Source: Paenalcaligenes sp035301625 | Lineage (GTDB): Bacteria > Pseudomonadota > Gammaproteobacteria > Burkholderiales > Burkholderiaceae_B | Length of the DNA: 17,259 bases | Direction of reading: 5' to 3' | NCBI GenBank assembly: GCA_035301625.1 | Contig: DATGTW010000092.1 | Span: 1 to 17,259 of the forward strand | Part shown: positions 1-7,097 of the stretch, piece by piece | Layout: each line of letters begins with the position of its first letter | Position numbering within the stretch: position 1 is the first letter of the stretch | Translations under genes and position numbers: made by a program | The notes under the pieces: model-generated | What the model saw: only the letters and a program-made list of their open reading frames with translations | Databases searched by the model: none | What the model was told of the DNA's origin: nothing

Positions 1-93
1 TACATTGTCGGTATCAACCCCCGTTTGATCTGACTTTACGCGGATCTTGACGTTGTGATCGACAACGCGTTTGACGGGTACTAAAACCTTCAT
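1..93 (-). CDS. etfB: Electron transfer flavoprotein beta subunit, N-terminal fragment
   Basis: Only the first 31 codons are inside the window; the gene runs off the left edge. The peptide begins MKVLVPVKRVVDHNVKIRV and continues to a KSDQTGVD segment, which is the characteristic start of proteobacterial EtfB. EtfB pairs with EtfA to form the soluble FAD- and AMP-containing flavoprotein that carries electrons from acyl-CoA and other dehydrogenases to ETF:ubiquinone oxidoreductase. The ATG at 93-91 is preceded by GGAGAG with a 6-nt spacer, a good ribosome binding site. It is divergent from mltB. The identification rests on a short but very distinctive N-terminus; an etfA gene would be expected beyond the left edge. 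Confidence 0.88.
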   Translation of the reverse strand, partial: MKVLVPVKRVVDHNVKIRVKSDQTGVDTDNV

Positions 94-374
94 CCGGTTC
101 TCTCCAAAAGCTAGAAACTTTCAAACAAGCAAGGCTAAAAATATATTTTGAATCGATGGGCTATTGCACCAACCCTAAGACCCTTTAGCCACTTAAATAC
201 GGCCTACAGTATAACAAATTGCGTTGCATTCACAGGGGTAACCCCTAGAAAAAAGCCCAACCCATGTACTTTGAGAGCTTGCTGCTTAAAACAAAAACAT
301 TTAAAAGTGCCCTTGAATAGCTGCTACAAATCGCTGATACTTGCTTATTTCACCCACTAGAGAATTACGGCATC
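94..374. other. Divergent intergenic region between etfB and mltB
   Basis: This 281-bp region holds no convincing gene; the one open frame over it begins with TTG, lacks a ribosome binding site and has no recognisable protein character. It is AT-rich near both gene starts, as expected for promoters. A short perfect dyad AGGGGTAACCCCT lies at 234-246. It is not followed by a U-tract on either strand, so it looks more like a protein-binding dyad than a terminator. A possible mltB promoter is listed separately. For etfB, the ATATATT stretch near 139-145 could supply a minus-strand -10, but no matching -35 is clear. Confidence 0.5.
313..341 (+). promoter_or_regulatory. Candidate sigma70 promoter of mltB
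   Basis: TTGAAT (313-318) and GATACT (336-341) are separated by 17 bp, each matching four of six consensus bases. Transcription would start near 348, leaving a leader of about 26 nt before the mltB ATG. This is a consensus match by eye only. Confidence 0.35.
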
Positions 375-1640
375 ATGTGGTTAACTATTTCGCGCACTGT
401 TTTAACGCTTGGTACCTGTTTGTTTGCCGCCTGTAGTACACCAACCCAAACTGCACAAACAAAAGATTTCACTGCCTCGCATACAAACACAGCGACCCAT
501 TCGCATGAAGATGTGCAGCCAACAACCAATAGGAACACAGTGCATGCCTCTGCCCAGGGCGCGGCTGTAACCTCGGCTGATACACAAAAAGGCACTTCAA
601 TAAAACCCAAAAATAGTCCACTCTTTGTACCTTTTCGGCGCGACTTTGTGCAAAAAGATGGTCAATTGAGTCCCTATCTCGAGCAATGGGCACTGCATTT
701 ATCGCAGCAACGGCAGATTCCTTATTCCAATGTGCAAGAGCTTTTAAAACAGGTCAGCTATGAACCTCAGGTCATAAAGCTAATGACACCGGCCAAAGGC
801 AAGCGCGGCAAACGCAGCTGGTCAGCCTATCAAGAGCGCTTTACAGACAAAACACGTATTGATAGCGGCCTAAAATTTTGGGAGCGTCACCAGGACACCA
901 TCGAGCAAACTGCTCAAAAATATAAAATCCCAGCTTCTATCTTAGTGGCTATCATTGGCGTAGAAACTATCTACGGCAACTATATGGGTGATTTCAGTGT
1001 GCTTAGTGCCTTGGCAAATCTGGGTTTCAGCTACCCTGATCCCGAACGGCCTGAACGCGCTGCTATGTTTCGTAATCAATTGGCAGATTTAATTGAGCTG
1101 CATTATCAGGGAAAACTAGATGCAAGCACTGCCCGCGGCTCTTTTGCCGGAGCGATGGGCTTGCCGCAGTTTATGCCCACCAGCATTAAACAATGGGCTA
1201 TCGATGCCGATGGAAAAGGTCATATCGACCTGTTTCATTCAGTACCAGATGCTTTGGCCTCAGTAGCCAATTTCTTAAACCATCATGGTTGGCAGGCCCC
1301 GTTACCGGTATTTATAGACGTTAAAATACCAACTGATAGCTCGATCACCAATAAAGTGGATGGTGGTTTGATCCCAACCCTGAACTGGCAGGAATTACAG
1401 GCCCCTTTAGGCCTACCCGAACAACCCGCCGTTTATGCACAGCAAAAACTAGGTTTAGTTGATTTACCCGATCAAATACGTGATACCGTCGAATATCGCT
1501 TGGCATCAGCAAACTTTTTTGCATTGACAGAATATAACCGCAGTTATTTTTACGCCAGTGCGGTGGCCGACCTAGCCTGCGCACTGGAACGTCACCATTA
1601 TCAGCGCCAAGATTGCTCGCTTTGGGCAAATCCTCAGTAA
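375..1640 (+). CDS. mltB: Lipoprotein membrane-bound lytic murein transglycosylase B
   Basis: Cleaves the beta-1,4 bond between MurNAc and GlcNAc in peptidoglycan, leaving 1,6-anhydroMurNAc ends, in the periplasm. The 421-aa product starts with a short signal peptide ending in LFAAC, a lipobox with Cys20 as the lipidated residue, so it is probably anchored to the outer membrane. Residues about 21-80 are a Thr/Ser/Ala/Gln-rich linker. The catalytic SLT_2-type domain follows; IIGVETIYGNYMG carries the expected catalytic Glu197, and the family motif GAMGLPQFMPTS lies at 259-270. The C-terminal LTEYNRS (384-390) is also typical of MltB. The ribosome binding site is weak (AGAG about 12 nt upstream), but the ATG is supported by the lipoprotein signal that follows at once. 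It is monocistronic and the only complete plus-strand gene here. Family assignment is firm; the exact paralogue name within the SltB/MltB group is slightly less so. Confidence 0.93.
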   Translation: MWLTISRTVLTLGTCLFAACSTPTQTAQTKDFTASHTNTATHSHEDVQPTTNRNTVHASAQGAAVTSADTQKGTSIKPKNSPLFVPFRRDFVQKDGQLSPYLEQWALHLSQQRQIPYSNVQELLKQVSYEPQVIKLMTPAKGKRGKRSWSAYQERFTDKTRIDSGLKFWERHQDTIEQTAQKYKIPASILVAIIGVETIYGNYMGDFSVLSALANLGFSYPDPERPERAAMFRNQLADLIELHYQGKLDASTARGSFAGAMGLPQFMPTSIKQWAIDADGKGHIDLFHSVPDALASVANFLNHHGWQAPLPVFIDVKIPTDSSITNKVDGGLIPTLNWQELQAPLGLPEQPAVYAQQKLGLVDLPDQIRDTVEYRLASANFFALTEYNRSYFYASAVADLACALERHHYQRQDCSLWANPQ

Positions 1641-1647
1641 CTGCTTA

Positions 1648-1676
1648 ATGCCCAGGCACTGTTGCAGCCTGGGCAT
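1648..1676. terminator. Hairpin between convergent mltB and cysM, probable bidirectional terminator
   Basis: ATGCCCAGGC (1648-1657) and GCCTGGGCAT (1667-1676) form a perfect 10-bp stem with a 9-nt loop. It sits 7 bp after the mltB stop codon and 33 bp after the cysM stop on the other strand. Neither side has a clean U-tract, so termination may be weak or may rely on other factors. Its placement between two convergent genes supports a terminator role. Confidence 0.55.
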
Positions 1677-1709
1677 ATGTATCGTCTACTTAGGTAATAC
1701 CTGGCTGGA

Positions 1710-2621
1710 TTAAGGGTTAAAAACCCCTGTAGATAAGTAACGGTCTCCGCGGTCGCAAACAATAAATACAATCGTGGCGTTTTTAACTATTTTAGCAACG
1801 CGTAACGCAGCAATCAAAGCGCCTGCAGAGGAAATACCAGCAAAAATACCCTCTTGGCTGGCCAAGCGGCGCGCCATGTCCTCGGCTTCTTGTTGGCCGA
1901 TCAGTTCGAAAGTATCAATTTTTGTGGGGTCGTAAATTTTAGGCGCGTATTCCTCGGGCCATTTGCGTATCCCAGCGATTTGAGCGCCCTCTGCTGGCTG
2001 CGCCCCCACGACTTGTAGCTGAGGATTTTGCGTGCGCAAATAATTACCCACCCCCATGATAGTGCCTGTAGTGCCCATCGCACTCACGAAGTGCGTCACT
2101 TGTCCATCTGTTTGCTGCCAGATTTCTACACCTGTGCCATCAATGTGTGCCTGCGGATTATCAAAATTCGCAAACTGATCAAGCACCACGCCACGTCCTT
2201 CATCTTGCATTTGCAAAGCCAGGTCACGCGCGTACTCCATCCCCCCTTTTTCCTCAGGGGTAAGAATTAACTCAGCCCCATAAGCCGTCATAGAAGCGCG
2301 TCTTTCCAAAGAAAGATTGTCGGGCATAATGAGAATCATCTTATAGCCGCGCACTGCTGCAATCATAGCCAAAGCAATCCCTGTATTGCCGCTAGTGGCC
2401 TCGATAAGGGTGTCCCCGGGTTTTATCTGCCCGCGCTCTTCTGCACAACGGATCATTGATAACGCTGGACGATCTTTAACTGAACCGGCTGGATTGTCAC
2501 CCTCTAGCTTGGCCAAAATCACGTTGCTGTCGTCCACCCCTGCCTCGACAGGGATACGCTGCAAACGCACCAATGGGGTATTGCCTATAGTGTCTTCGAC
2601 GGTTGGGTAGCTGGGTTTCAT
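1710..2621 (-). CDS. cysM: Cysteine synthase B (O-acetylserine sulfhydrylase B)
   Basis: PLP enzyme that makes cysteine from O-acetylserine with sulfide, and in the CysM subfamily also S-sulfocysteine from thiosulfate. The 303-aa product has the length of E. coli CysM. NPAGSVKDR contains the PLP Schiff-base Lys49; TSGNTG (76-81) is the substrate loop and GTTGT (183-187) the phosphate-binding loop. Subfamily features favour CysM over CysK: the QPAEGAQIAGIRKWPEEY region, and CDRGDRYLSTGVF at the C-terminus, where CysK has a Ser at the position taken here by Cys289. The ATG at 2621-2619 has only a modest ribosome binding site (AGAG about 10 nt upstream). It lies 23 bp downstream of the helix-hairpin-helix gene on the same strand, so the two are probably cotranscribed, though no functional link is evident. 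Confidence 0.94.
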   Translation of the reverse strand: MKPSYPTVEDTIGNTPLVRLQRIPVEAGVDDSNVILAKLEGDNPAGSVKDRPALSMIRCAEERGQIKPGDTLIEATSGNTGIALAMIAAVRGYKMILIMPDNLSLERRASMTAYGAELILTPEEKGGMEYARDLALQMQDEGRGVVLDQFANFDNPQAHIDGTGVEIWQQTDGQVTHFVSAMGTTGTIMGVGNYLRTQNPQLQVVGAQPAEGAQIAGIRKWPEEYAPKIYDPTKIDTFELIGQQEAEDMARRLASQEGIFAGISSAGALIAALRVAKIVKNATIVFIVCDRGDRYLSTGVFNP

Positions 2622-2644
2622 AGTTATGTCACTCTACTAATCGT

Positions 2645-2977
2645 TTATTGTGTCGCTAAATCCTGACTGGTTTCTGGATCTTGTGCCTGTAAACCAGCCT
2701 CTTTTAAGGCTTCTAATCTTTTGGGACCAATGCCTCTTACTCTAGCAGACAAATCTTGTAAAGAAGTAAAAGCCCCGCCACGCTCGCGCTCTTCAATAAT
2801 GGTTTCGGCTGTTTTGGGACCAATGCCGGGCAGGCTTTGTAACTCGGCCCTGCTGGCTTGATTGAGATCCATGGCCCCTATTGGCAGAGCGTAGGCCAGC
2901 AATAACACAGCTAAAAAGCTGATACGAAACCTTTGAGCACAAAATAATGCTCTGAACTCTATTTTTTGTTTTAGCAT
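2645..2977 (-). CDS. Small secreted helix-hairpin-helix (ComEA-like) protein
   Basis: The 110-aa product resembles the DNA-binding part of ComEA. A hydrophobic N-terminal segment (about residues 17-35, ending in PIGA) looks like a signal peptide or single membrane anchor. It is followed by two helix-hairpin-helix motifs, LPGIGPKTAETI (49-60) and VRGIGPKRLEALK (80-92), typical of sequence-independent duplex DNA binding. In competent bacteria such proteins hold incoming DNA in the periplasm, but many non-competent proteobacteria also carry short stand-alone copies of unknown role. The frame is open to 3049, but I chose the ATG at 2977-2975 because GAGGG with a 6-nt spacer precedes it and the signal segment follows directly. 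A role in DNA uptake is inference; no other competence gene is in the window. Confidence 0.8.
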   Translation of the reverse strand: MLKQKIEFRALFCAQRFRISFLAVLLLAYALPIGAMDLNQASRAELQSLPGIGPKTAETIIEERERGGAFTSLQDLSARVRGIGPKRLEALKEAGLQAQDPETSQDLATQ

Positions 2978-3120
2978 AACAATCCCTCTGTAAAAACACA
3001 TAAATAAACTTTGATGCAAGCGGCAGATAACCCCATGAGGCCTGGCCATGCATTAATAATTATTGTGTGTCTATATAAAGTGTTTTTCCAGAGGAAACTA
3101 CGGATTAGCCTAGGTGCTTT
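2978..3120. other. Intergenic region between hldD and the helix-hairpin-helix gene
   Basis: This 143-bp AT-rich gap separates the LPS block from the last two minus-strand genes and is the likely site of a new promoter. A perfect AATAATTATT palindrome lies at 3055-3064 and TATATA-like sequence nearby could act as a -10, but I see no convincing -35. A weak TTTCC/GGAAA hairpin just downstream of hldD has no good U-tract, so no terminator is called. Confidence 0.4.
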
Positions 3121-4116
3121 TTATCCCTGTTGCGCAGCATATAAAGAGCGCACATAGCAGGCTACACCTTGCTCTACTGTGGCAAACTCATGGTCATAGC
3201 CCGCTGCTCGTAACTGCTGTAAATCAGCTTGGGTATGACTTTGATAACGCCCCTTGAGATCATCAGGAAAAGGGACATAACGTAATAATTCTTGTTTTAC
3301 CAATGTATCCAAATCCAGCGTGGGCTCACCGCGTAGCTCGCGCATAGTATTGACAACTGTTTTAGCGATGTCATTAAAAGGCTGTGCCCGTCCGGTACCA
3401 CAATTGAACACACCGGATAAATGAGGATTATCCAAGAAAAACAAATTGACCTTGACCGCATCCTCTACAGCGATAAAATCGCGCTCTTGTTGGCCTGCTG
3501 CATAGCCATCCCACCCCCCAAACAGGCGGACAAAACCTTCTTGCTCGTATTGCTTCATATTGTGCAGGGCAACTGAGGCCATACGGCCTTTATGGTGCTC
3601 ATTAGGGCCGTAAACATTAAAGTAACGCAGCCCCACCACCGGCGCCGTTAGATCATTTAAGTGACGGCGTAATATTTGATCAAAGAGAAACTTGGAATAG
3701 CCATAAATATTAAGGGGGGCTTCGTGCTCACGTGCCTCGCTGTAATTAGGCCCTGCTCCGTAAACGGCAGCAGATGAAGCATAAATAAAAGGCGTTTTGG
3801 TGGCTTGGCTATATTCAAACAGCTCTAAGGTGACGCGATAGTTATTATCCATCATGTAGCGTCCATCTTGTTCTGTCGTATCTGAGCATGCTCCTTGGTG
3901 AAAGATTGCATCTAAGGAAGGCAAAGCACGTTTACGTACCAACTCACGAAAGTCATCTTTGTCCATGTAGTCGGCAATCTCGCAGTGTACGAGGTTTAGG
4001 AACTTTTCCCCCTGCTGCAAATCATCAACGACGAGAATATCGGTGATGCCTCGTTCATTTAAACCTTTAACCAAATTGCTACCAATAAAACCAGCCCCAC
4101 CCGTGACAATAAACAT
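3121..4116 (-). CDS. hldD: ADP-L-glycero-D-manno-heptose 6-epimerase
   Basis: Converts ADP-D-glycero-manno-heptose to ADP-L-glycero-manno-heptose, the last step in making the inner-core LPS heptose donor, in the cytoplasm. The 331-aa product is an extended short-chain dehydrogenase. TGGAGFIGSN near the N-terminus has the NADP-binding glycine pattern (Gly6, Gly9, Gly12), YASSAAVYG holds the active-site serines (114-115), YGYSK gives the Tyr138/Lys142 pair, and GPNEHHKGRMAS with Lys176 is typical of HldD. The frame stays open to 4203 inside rfaE1, but the ATG at 4116-4114 has AGGGGAAG just upstream and places the Rossmann motif at the very N-terminus, as in the family. It follows rfaE1 by 11 bp and is the last gene of the lapA-lapB-rfaE1-hldD unit. 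Confidence 0.96.
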   Translation of the reverse strand: MFIVTGGAGFIGSNLVKGLNERGITDILVVDDLQQGEKFLNLVHCEIADYMDKDDFRELVRKRALPSLDAIFHQGACSDTTEQDGRYMMDNNYRVTLELFEYSQATKTPFIYASSAAVYGAGPNYSEAREHEAPLNIYGYSKFLFDQILRRHLNDLTAPVVGLRYFNVYGPNEHHKGRMASVALHNMKQYEQEGFVRLFGGWDGYAAGQQERDFIAVEDAVKVNLFFLDNPHLSGVFNCGTGRAQPFNDIAKTVVNTMRELRGEPTLDLDTLVKQELLRYVPFPDDLKGRYQSHTQADLQQLRAAGYDHEFATVEQGVACYVRSLYAAQQG

Positions 4117-4127
4117 GTTTCTTCCCC

Positions 4128-5057
4128 TTATTGCAACTCTTGGGCAGTCACCACCGATGTACCTAACTTGCCCACCACAATTCCACCAGCACGGTTCGCC
4201 CAATGCATCGCATCAACCCAATCTAACCCGGCTCCCTTAGTCACTGCTAATGTAGCAAGCACTGTATCCCCAGCTCCAGAAACATCAAAAACCTCTTTAG
4301 CTTGGGCCTCTACATGATGACAAGCCTCTGGAGTATAAATAGTCATCCCTTGCTCAGAACGAGTAATTAACAAGGCATCTAATTGCAGGTTTTTGCGTAA
4401 CTTTTGTGCCCGTTCTTCGAGCTCATCCTCGGAATGCCAACGCCCGACTGCCTCGCGCACCTCATCGAGATTAGGTGTTAGCAGGTTGGCCCCTTGGTAG
4501 CGCTGATAATCATCCCCCTTGGGATCGACTAAGATAGGGATACCTTCTTGGCGAGCAATTTGAATTAATTGCTGCACCTCTTTAAGGGCTCCTTTGGCGT
4601 AATCAGACAGCACCACAATATCATGTTCTTTTAGTGTGTCTTTCATTCGCTGCTGCACATTGCCCAAAGCAGCCTGACTGGGGTCTTCCTCGAAATCAAC
4701 CCGCATCAATTGCTGTTGACGACCAATAACCCGTAGCTTGAGTGTTGTTGGCCGCATGGGGTCTGCAATCATTTCCTCGCTGATACCCTCACTGTGGAGT
4801 AATTTGCGCGTAATCTGGCCATCTTGATCATCACCTATCAGCCCTATCAAGGTTGCTTGCGCGCCCAAAGCAACTACGTTTCGAGCCACGTTGGCAGCCC
4901 CCCCTAATCGGTCTTCGGTGCGTACCACATGAACGACGGGCACCGGCGCCTCGGGAGAAATGCGTTCGACCTTGCCGAACCAATAGCGGTCCAGCATGAC
5001 ATCACCAATAATCAAAACCTTTACTTTTTGCGCTTCTTGATTAGGGAAAGGTCTCAT
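4128..5057 (-). CDS. rfaE1: D-glycero-beta-D-manno-heptose-7-phosphate kinase (stand-alone HldE domain I)
   Basis: PfkB-family sugar kinase that phosphorylates heptose 7-phosphate at C1 to give the 1,7-bisphosphate for ADP-heptose synthesis. The 309-aa product has the N-terminal signature GDVMLDRYWFGKVERISPEAP (18-38), the glycine pair LGGAANVARN (51-60), and DVSGAGDTVLATL (258-270) with Asp264 as the expected catalytic base. It ends after the kinase domain, so the nucleotidyltransferase half found in E. coli HldE is absent; a separate hldC/rfaE2 gene must lie elsewhere. The frame opens further upstream, but the ATG at 5057-5055 has GAGGAG with a 5-nt spacer and overlaps the lapB stop as ATGA, which points to translational coupling. 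The symbol hldA is also used. Confidence 0.95.
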   Translation of the reverse strand: MRPFPNQEAQKVKVLIIGDVMLDRYWFGKVERISPEAPVPVVHVVRTEDRLGGAANVARNVVALGAQATLIGLIGDDQDGQITRKLLHSEGISEEMIADPMRPTTLKLRVIGRQQQLMRVDFEEDPSQAALGNVQQRMKDTLKEHDIVVLSDYAKGALKEVQQLIQIARQEGIPILVDPKGDDYQRYQGANLLTPNLDEVREAVGRWHSEDELEERAQKLRKNLQLDALLITRSEQGMTIYTPEACHHVEAQAKEVFDVSGAGDTVLATLAVTKGAGLDWVDAMHWANRAGGIVVGKLGTSVVTAQELQ

Positions 5058-6307
5058 GGATGCTCCTCTAACAACAAGGGCGGATAACTTTCCCAATGGT
5101 TGCAACCTGGACATTGCCAATAATAGGTGCGGGCTTCAAAACCGCATTCTTTGCAAGCATAGCGATCCAGCCGTTGAGTGTGTTTATGAATAAGGCTGCG
5201 CAACAATGCTAAATCAGCGCCTGCTGCAACCTCTTTGGTTAGGGCATCATCCACCATATCCTGTACAGCGCTCGAGACTTTTTTATCTTTGTTGGCACTG
5301 AGTTCAACTTCTAGCATACGATCTAAAGCCAATAAAGATGGTGTGCCGCGTAAAGCTTTACGTGCAAAACGCCATGCCTCGAGCGGACCATTATGTTCGC
5401 GTAACACTTTAAACAACACATTGAAGACCATGAGATTAGGATGTTGATTAAAGTGTGTCCGTAATACTTCAATGCCCTCATCCGCTTGGTCCAAAGCCTG
5501 GTAGCAACGCATCAAGGGTGCAGCGACCAAGCCAGAATACATGGGTGCAAAACTCAAGATAGACTCTAACTCATCACGTTGGTGCGTGAGCTCTTGTTTT
5601 TTCTCGGCCCAAAGGGCTCTGAGTAAAGCAATGCGCACCTTGGCACCCAAAGTGCAATCCCCTGCCAATTCTCGTGCCGCCTGTTCTGCACCATCCAGTG
5701 CTTTTTGAGTCGCTTTAAACTGCGGCTCATGTGCGGTTAGTGCGGCCTCAGCTTGTTCACAATGATAATGAACACGCTGCGGAACAGCCTCTTGGGTCAG
5801 CCGACCCAACCGTTTTACGGCCTCGATTGCTTTTGGCCAATCATGGCCCGCCTCATAGATGCGCACCAAATAGCGCATGGCCTCTACTGCATGCTGGGTG
5901 TCAGTTACGGCCTCGAAGCCGGCCTCGGCACGATCGAGCATACCGGCCTTGAGAAAGTCTTTGGCCAATTCAAATTGTGCATCCTGACGAGCCTCAGCCA
6001 CTAAATCTGCACGACCCAATAAACTTTGGTGCACGCGAATCGCACGTTCGATCTCGCCCCGTCGACGAAATAGATTGCCCAAGGCAAAATGTAATTCAAC
6101 GGTCTCTGAATCGAGCTTTGCGACCTCTATAAAAGCATCAATAGCTTGATCAGGTTCTTCATTAAGTAAAAAATTAAGGCCTTTGAAATAAGAGTCTGGC
6201 AACCGCCGGCTCTCAGAAAGCATCTGTCTGAAATCAACACGAGCTGCTACCCAGCCCAAGCCAAATAGAACTGGAACAACGATGAGCCACCAAGGTTCAA
6301 AATCCAC
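5054..6307 (-). CDS. lapB: LPS assembly protein B (YciM), TPR protein with C-terminal zinc ribbon
   Basis: In E. coli LapB is an inner-membrane adaptor that helps FtsH degrade LpxC and so keeps LPS output in balance with phospholipid synthesis. The 417-aa product has one N-terminal membrane helix (about 6-22), a stretch beginning YFKGLNFLLNEEPDQAI that matches the E. coli protein closely, a long series of TPR-like helices to about residue 370, and a C-terminal rubredoxin-like metal site with Cys385, Cys388, Cys399 and Cys402 in two CxxC pairs. The start is GTG at 6307-6305 with AAGGA 7 nt upstream; no better start lies nearby. It follows lapA by 20 bp and overlaps rfaE1 by 4 nt, tying LPS quality control to heptose synthesis in one transcript. 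Confidence 0.94.
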   Translation of the reverse strand: MDFEPWWLIVVPVLFGLGWVAARVDFRQMLSESRRLPDSYFKGLNFLLNEEPDQAIDAFIEVAKLDSETVELHFALGNLFRRRGEIERAIRVHQSLLGRADLVAEARQDAQFELAKDFLKAGMLDRAEAGFEAVTDTQHAVEAMRYLVRIYEAGHDWPKAIEAVKRLGRLTQEAVPQRVHYHCEQAEAALTAHEPQFKATQKALDGAEQAARELAGDCTLGAKVRIALLRALWAEKKQELTHQRDELESILSFAPMYSGLVAAPLMRCYQALDQADEGIEVLRTHFNQHPNLMVFNVLFKVLREHNGPLEAWRFARKALRGTPSLLALDRMLEVELSANKDKKVSSAVQDMVDDALTKEVAAGADLALLRSLIHKHTQRLDRYACKECGFEARTYYWQCPGCNHWESYPPLLLEEHP

Positions 6308-6327
6308 GGTTTAATCCTTGCAGCGAA

Positions 6328-6651
6328 TCATAGGGGAGCCATCGGGGCAGCCGCCTCGGGGGCCACTGTGGGGCGCTTGGTTTCGGGTTGCTCGAGACGC
6401 TCTTCCAGGTGCGCCACTTCGCGCTTGAGGCGATTGAGCTCACGCTGTTTGCGCATATTACCCATCAGCATGATTAACAGACCCAACACGAGTCCTAACG
6501 CAAATGTGACCAGCATAACAATGATAAGAGGTACATTATCTATGGCATATTCACCAAAGAAATATACTGGCACTTTTTCTGTATTTTTTAGTGCAAAAGC
6601 GAGTACTACGAGAAAAACAATAATACGTAGTATCCAGACGATGATGCGCAT
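6328..6651 (-). CDS. lapA: LPS assembly protein A (YciS/DUF1049 family)
   Basis: Small inner-membrane partner of LapB. The 107-aa product has two membrane helices (about 3-21 and 41-64) joined by a short loop containing the family-typical KNTEKVPVYFFGEY, then a charged coiled-coil segment (about 66-90, rich in Arg, Glu and Leu) and a Pro/Ala-rich tail. Length is near that of E. coli LapA (about 100 aa). The ATG at 6651-6649 has GGAG with an 8-nt spacer. It is the first gene after the ihfB terminator, so a promoter for lapA-lapB-rfaE1-hldD is expected in 6652-6710; TACAAT on the minus strand near 6683-6688 could be its -10, but the -35 is unclear. Family and context agree; the exact role of LapA is poorly defined even in E. 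coli. Confidence 0.92.
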   Translation of the reverse strand: MRIIVWILRIIVFLVVLAFALKNTEKVPVYFFGEYAIDNVPLIIVMLVTFALGLVLGLLIMLMGNMRKQRELNRLKREVAHLEERLEQPETKRPTVAPEAAAPMAPL

Positions 6652-6710
6652 AGTTATCGCTCCATTGATTAGCGGACGTTATCATTGTAAATGGAAAATG
6701 TCCCCCCGTC

Positions 6711-6743
6711 CTAAAACAACAACAGGCCCACGCGGGGCCTGTT
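6711..6743 (-). terminator. Intrinsic terminator of rpsA-ihfB
   Basis: Read on the minus strand, AACAGGCCC and GGGCCTGTT form a perfect 9-bp GC-rich stem (6735-6743 with 6721-6729) with a 5-nt loop, followed by GTTGTTGTTTTAG. It lies about 45 bp downstream of the ihfB stop codon, separating the rpsA-ihfB transcript from lapA. This is the clearest intrinsic terminator in the window. Confidence 0.85.
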
Positions 6744-6789
6744 TATACCAGCACAACAAATCCAGGTTATTAATCGCCTATTTGCCTGT

Positions 6790-7095
6790 CTACCGCTGCT
6801 TTTGCTCGGCGATGAAAGTAGCATCGACACGCTCGCGGAGCTCTTTACCGGCTTTGAAATGGGGCACGCGCTTGGCTGGGACGTGCACAGTCTCGCCGGA
6901 ACGAGGATTGCGCCCCATACGCGCTGCCCGAGTGGTGACCGTAAAACTGCCAAACCCACGAATTTCTATCCGTTGCCCATGAACCAAAGACTCGGTCATG
7001 GAATCCAGCAAAACATTTACGGCCAAATCCACATCTCGCAACGCAAATTGCGGAAAGCGGCTTGCTAGCAGTGCGATTAACTCGGATTTTGTCAC
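6790..7095 (-). CDS. ihfB: Integration host factor beta subunit
   Basis: DNA-bending nucleoid protein that pairs with IhfA. The 101-aa product begins MTKSELI like E. coli IhfB and carries the core IEIRGFGSFTVTTRAARMGRNPRSGE; Pro64 in RNPRSG is the residue expected to intercalate at the DNA kink. VPHFKAGKELRERV (77-90) is also typical. It is a little longer than the E. coli protein (94 aa), through a charged C-terminal tail. The start is GTG (7095-7093), 2 bp after the rpsA stop and with only a weak Shine-Dalgarno, so translation may be coupled to rpsA. The beta rather than alpha identity is supported by the MTKSELI start and by its place after rpsA, as in E. coli. Confidence 0.95.
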   Translation of the reverse strand: MTKSELIALLASRFPQFALRDVDLAVNVLLDSMTESLVHGQRIEIRGFGSFTVTTRAARMGRNPRSGETVHVPAKRVPHFKAGKELRERVDATFIAEQKQR

Positions 7096-7097
7096 GC

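Noticed and set aside
148..360. A 70-codon frame in the etfB-mltB intergenic region
   Set aside because: TTG start, no Shine-Dalgarno, low-complexity product, and it covers the likely mltB promoter.
4117..4203. Longer N-terminus for hldD
   Set aside because: The extension lies inside rfaE1 and puts 29 unrelated residues before the Rossmann motif; the ATG at 4116 has a good ribosome site and gives the family-typical start.
6368..6982. A 204-codon plus-strand open frame crossing lapA and ihfB
   Set aside because: It runs antisense through two conserved genes and through the ihfB terminator, and its product is Arg/Ser/Thr-rich without any recognisable domain.
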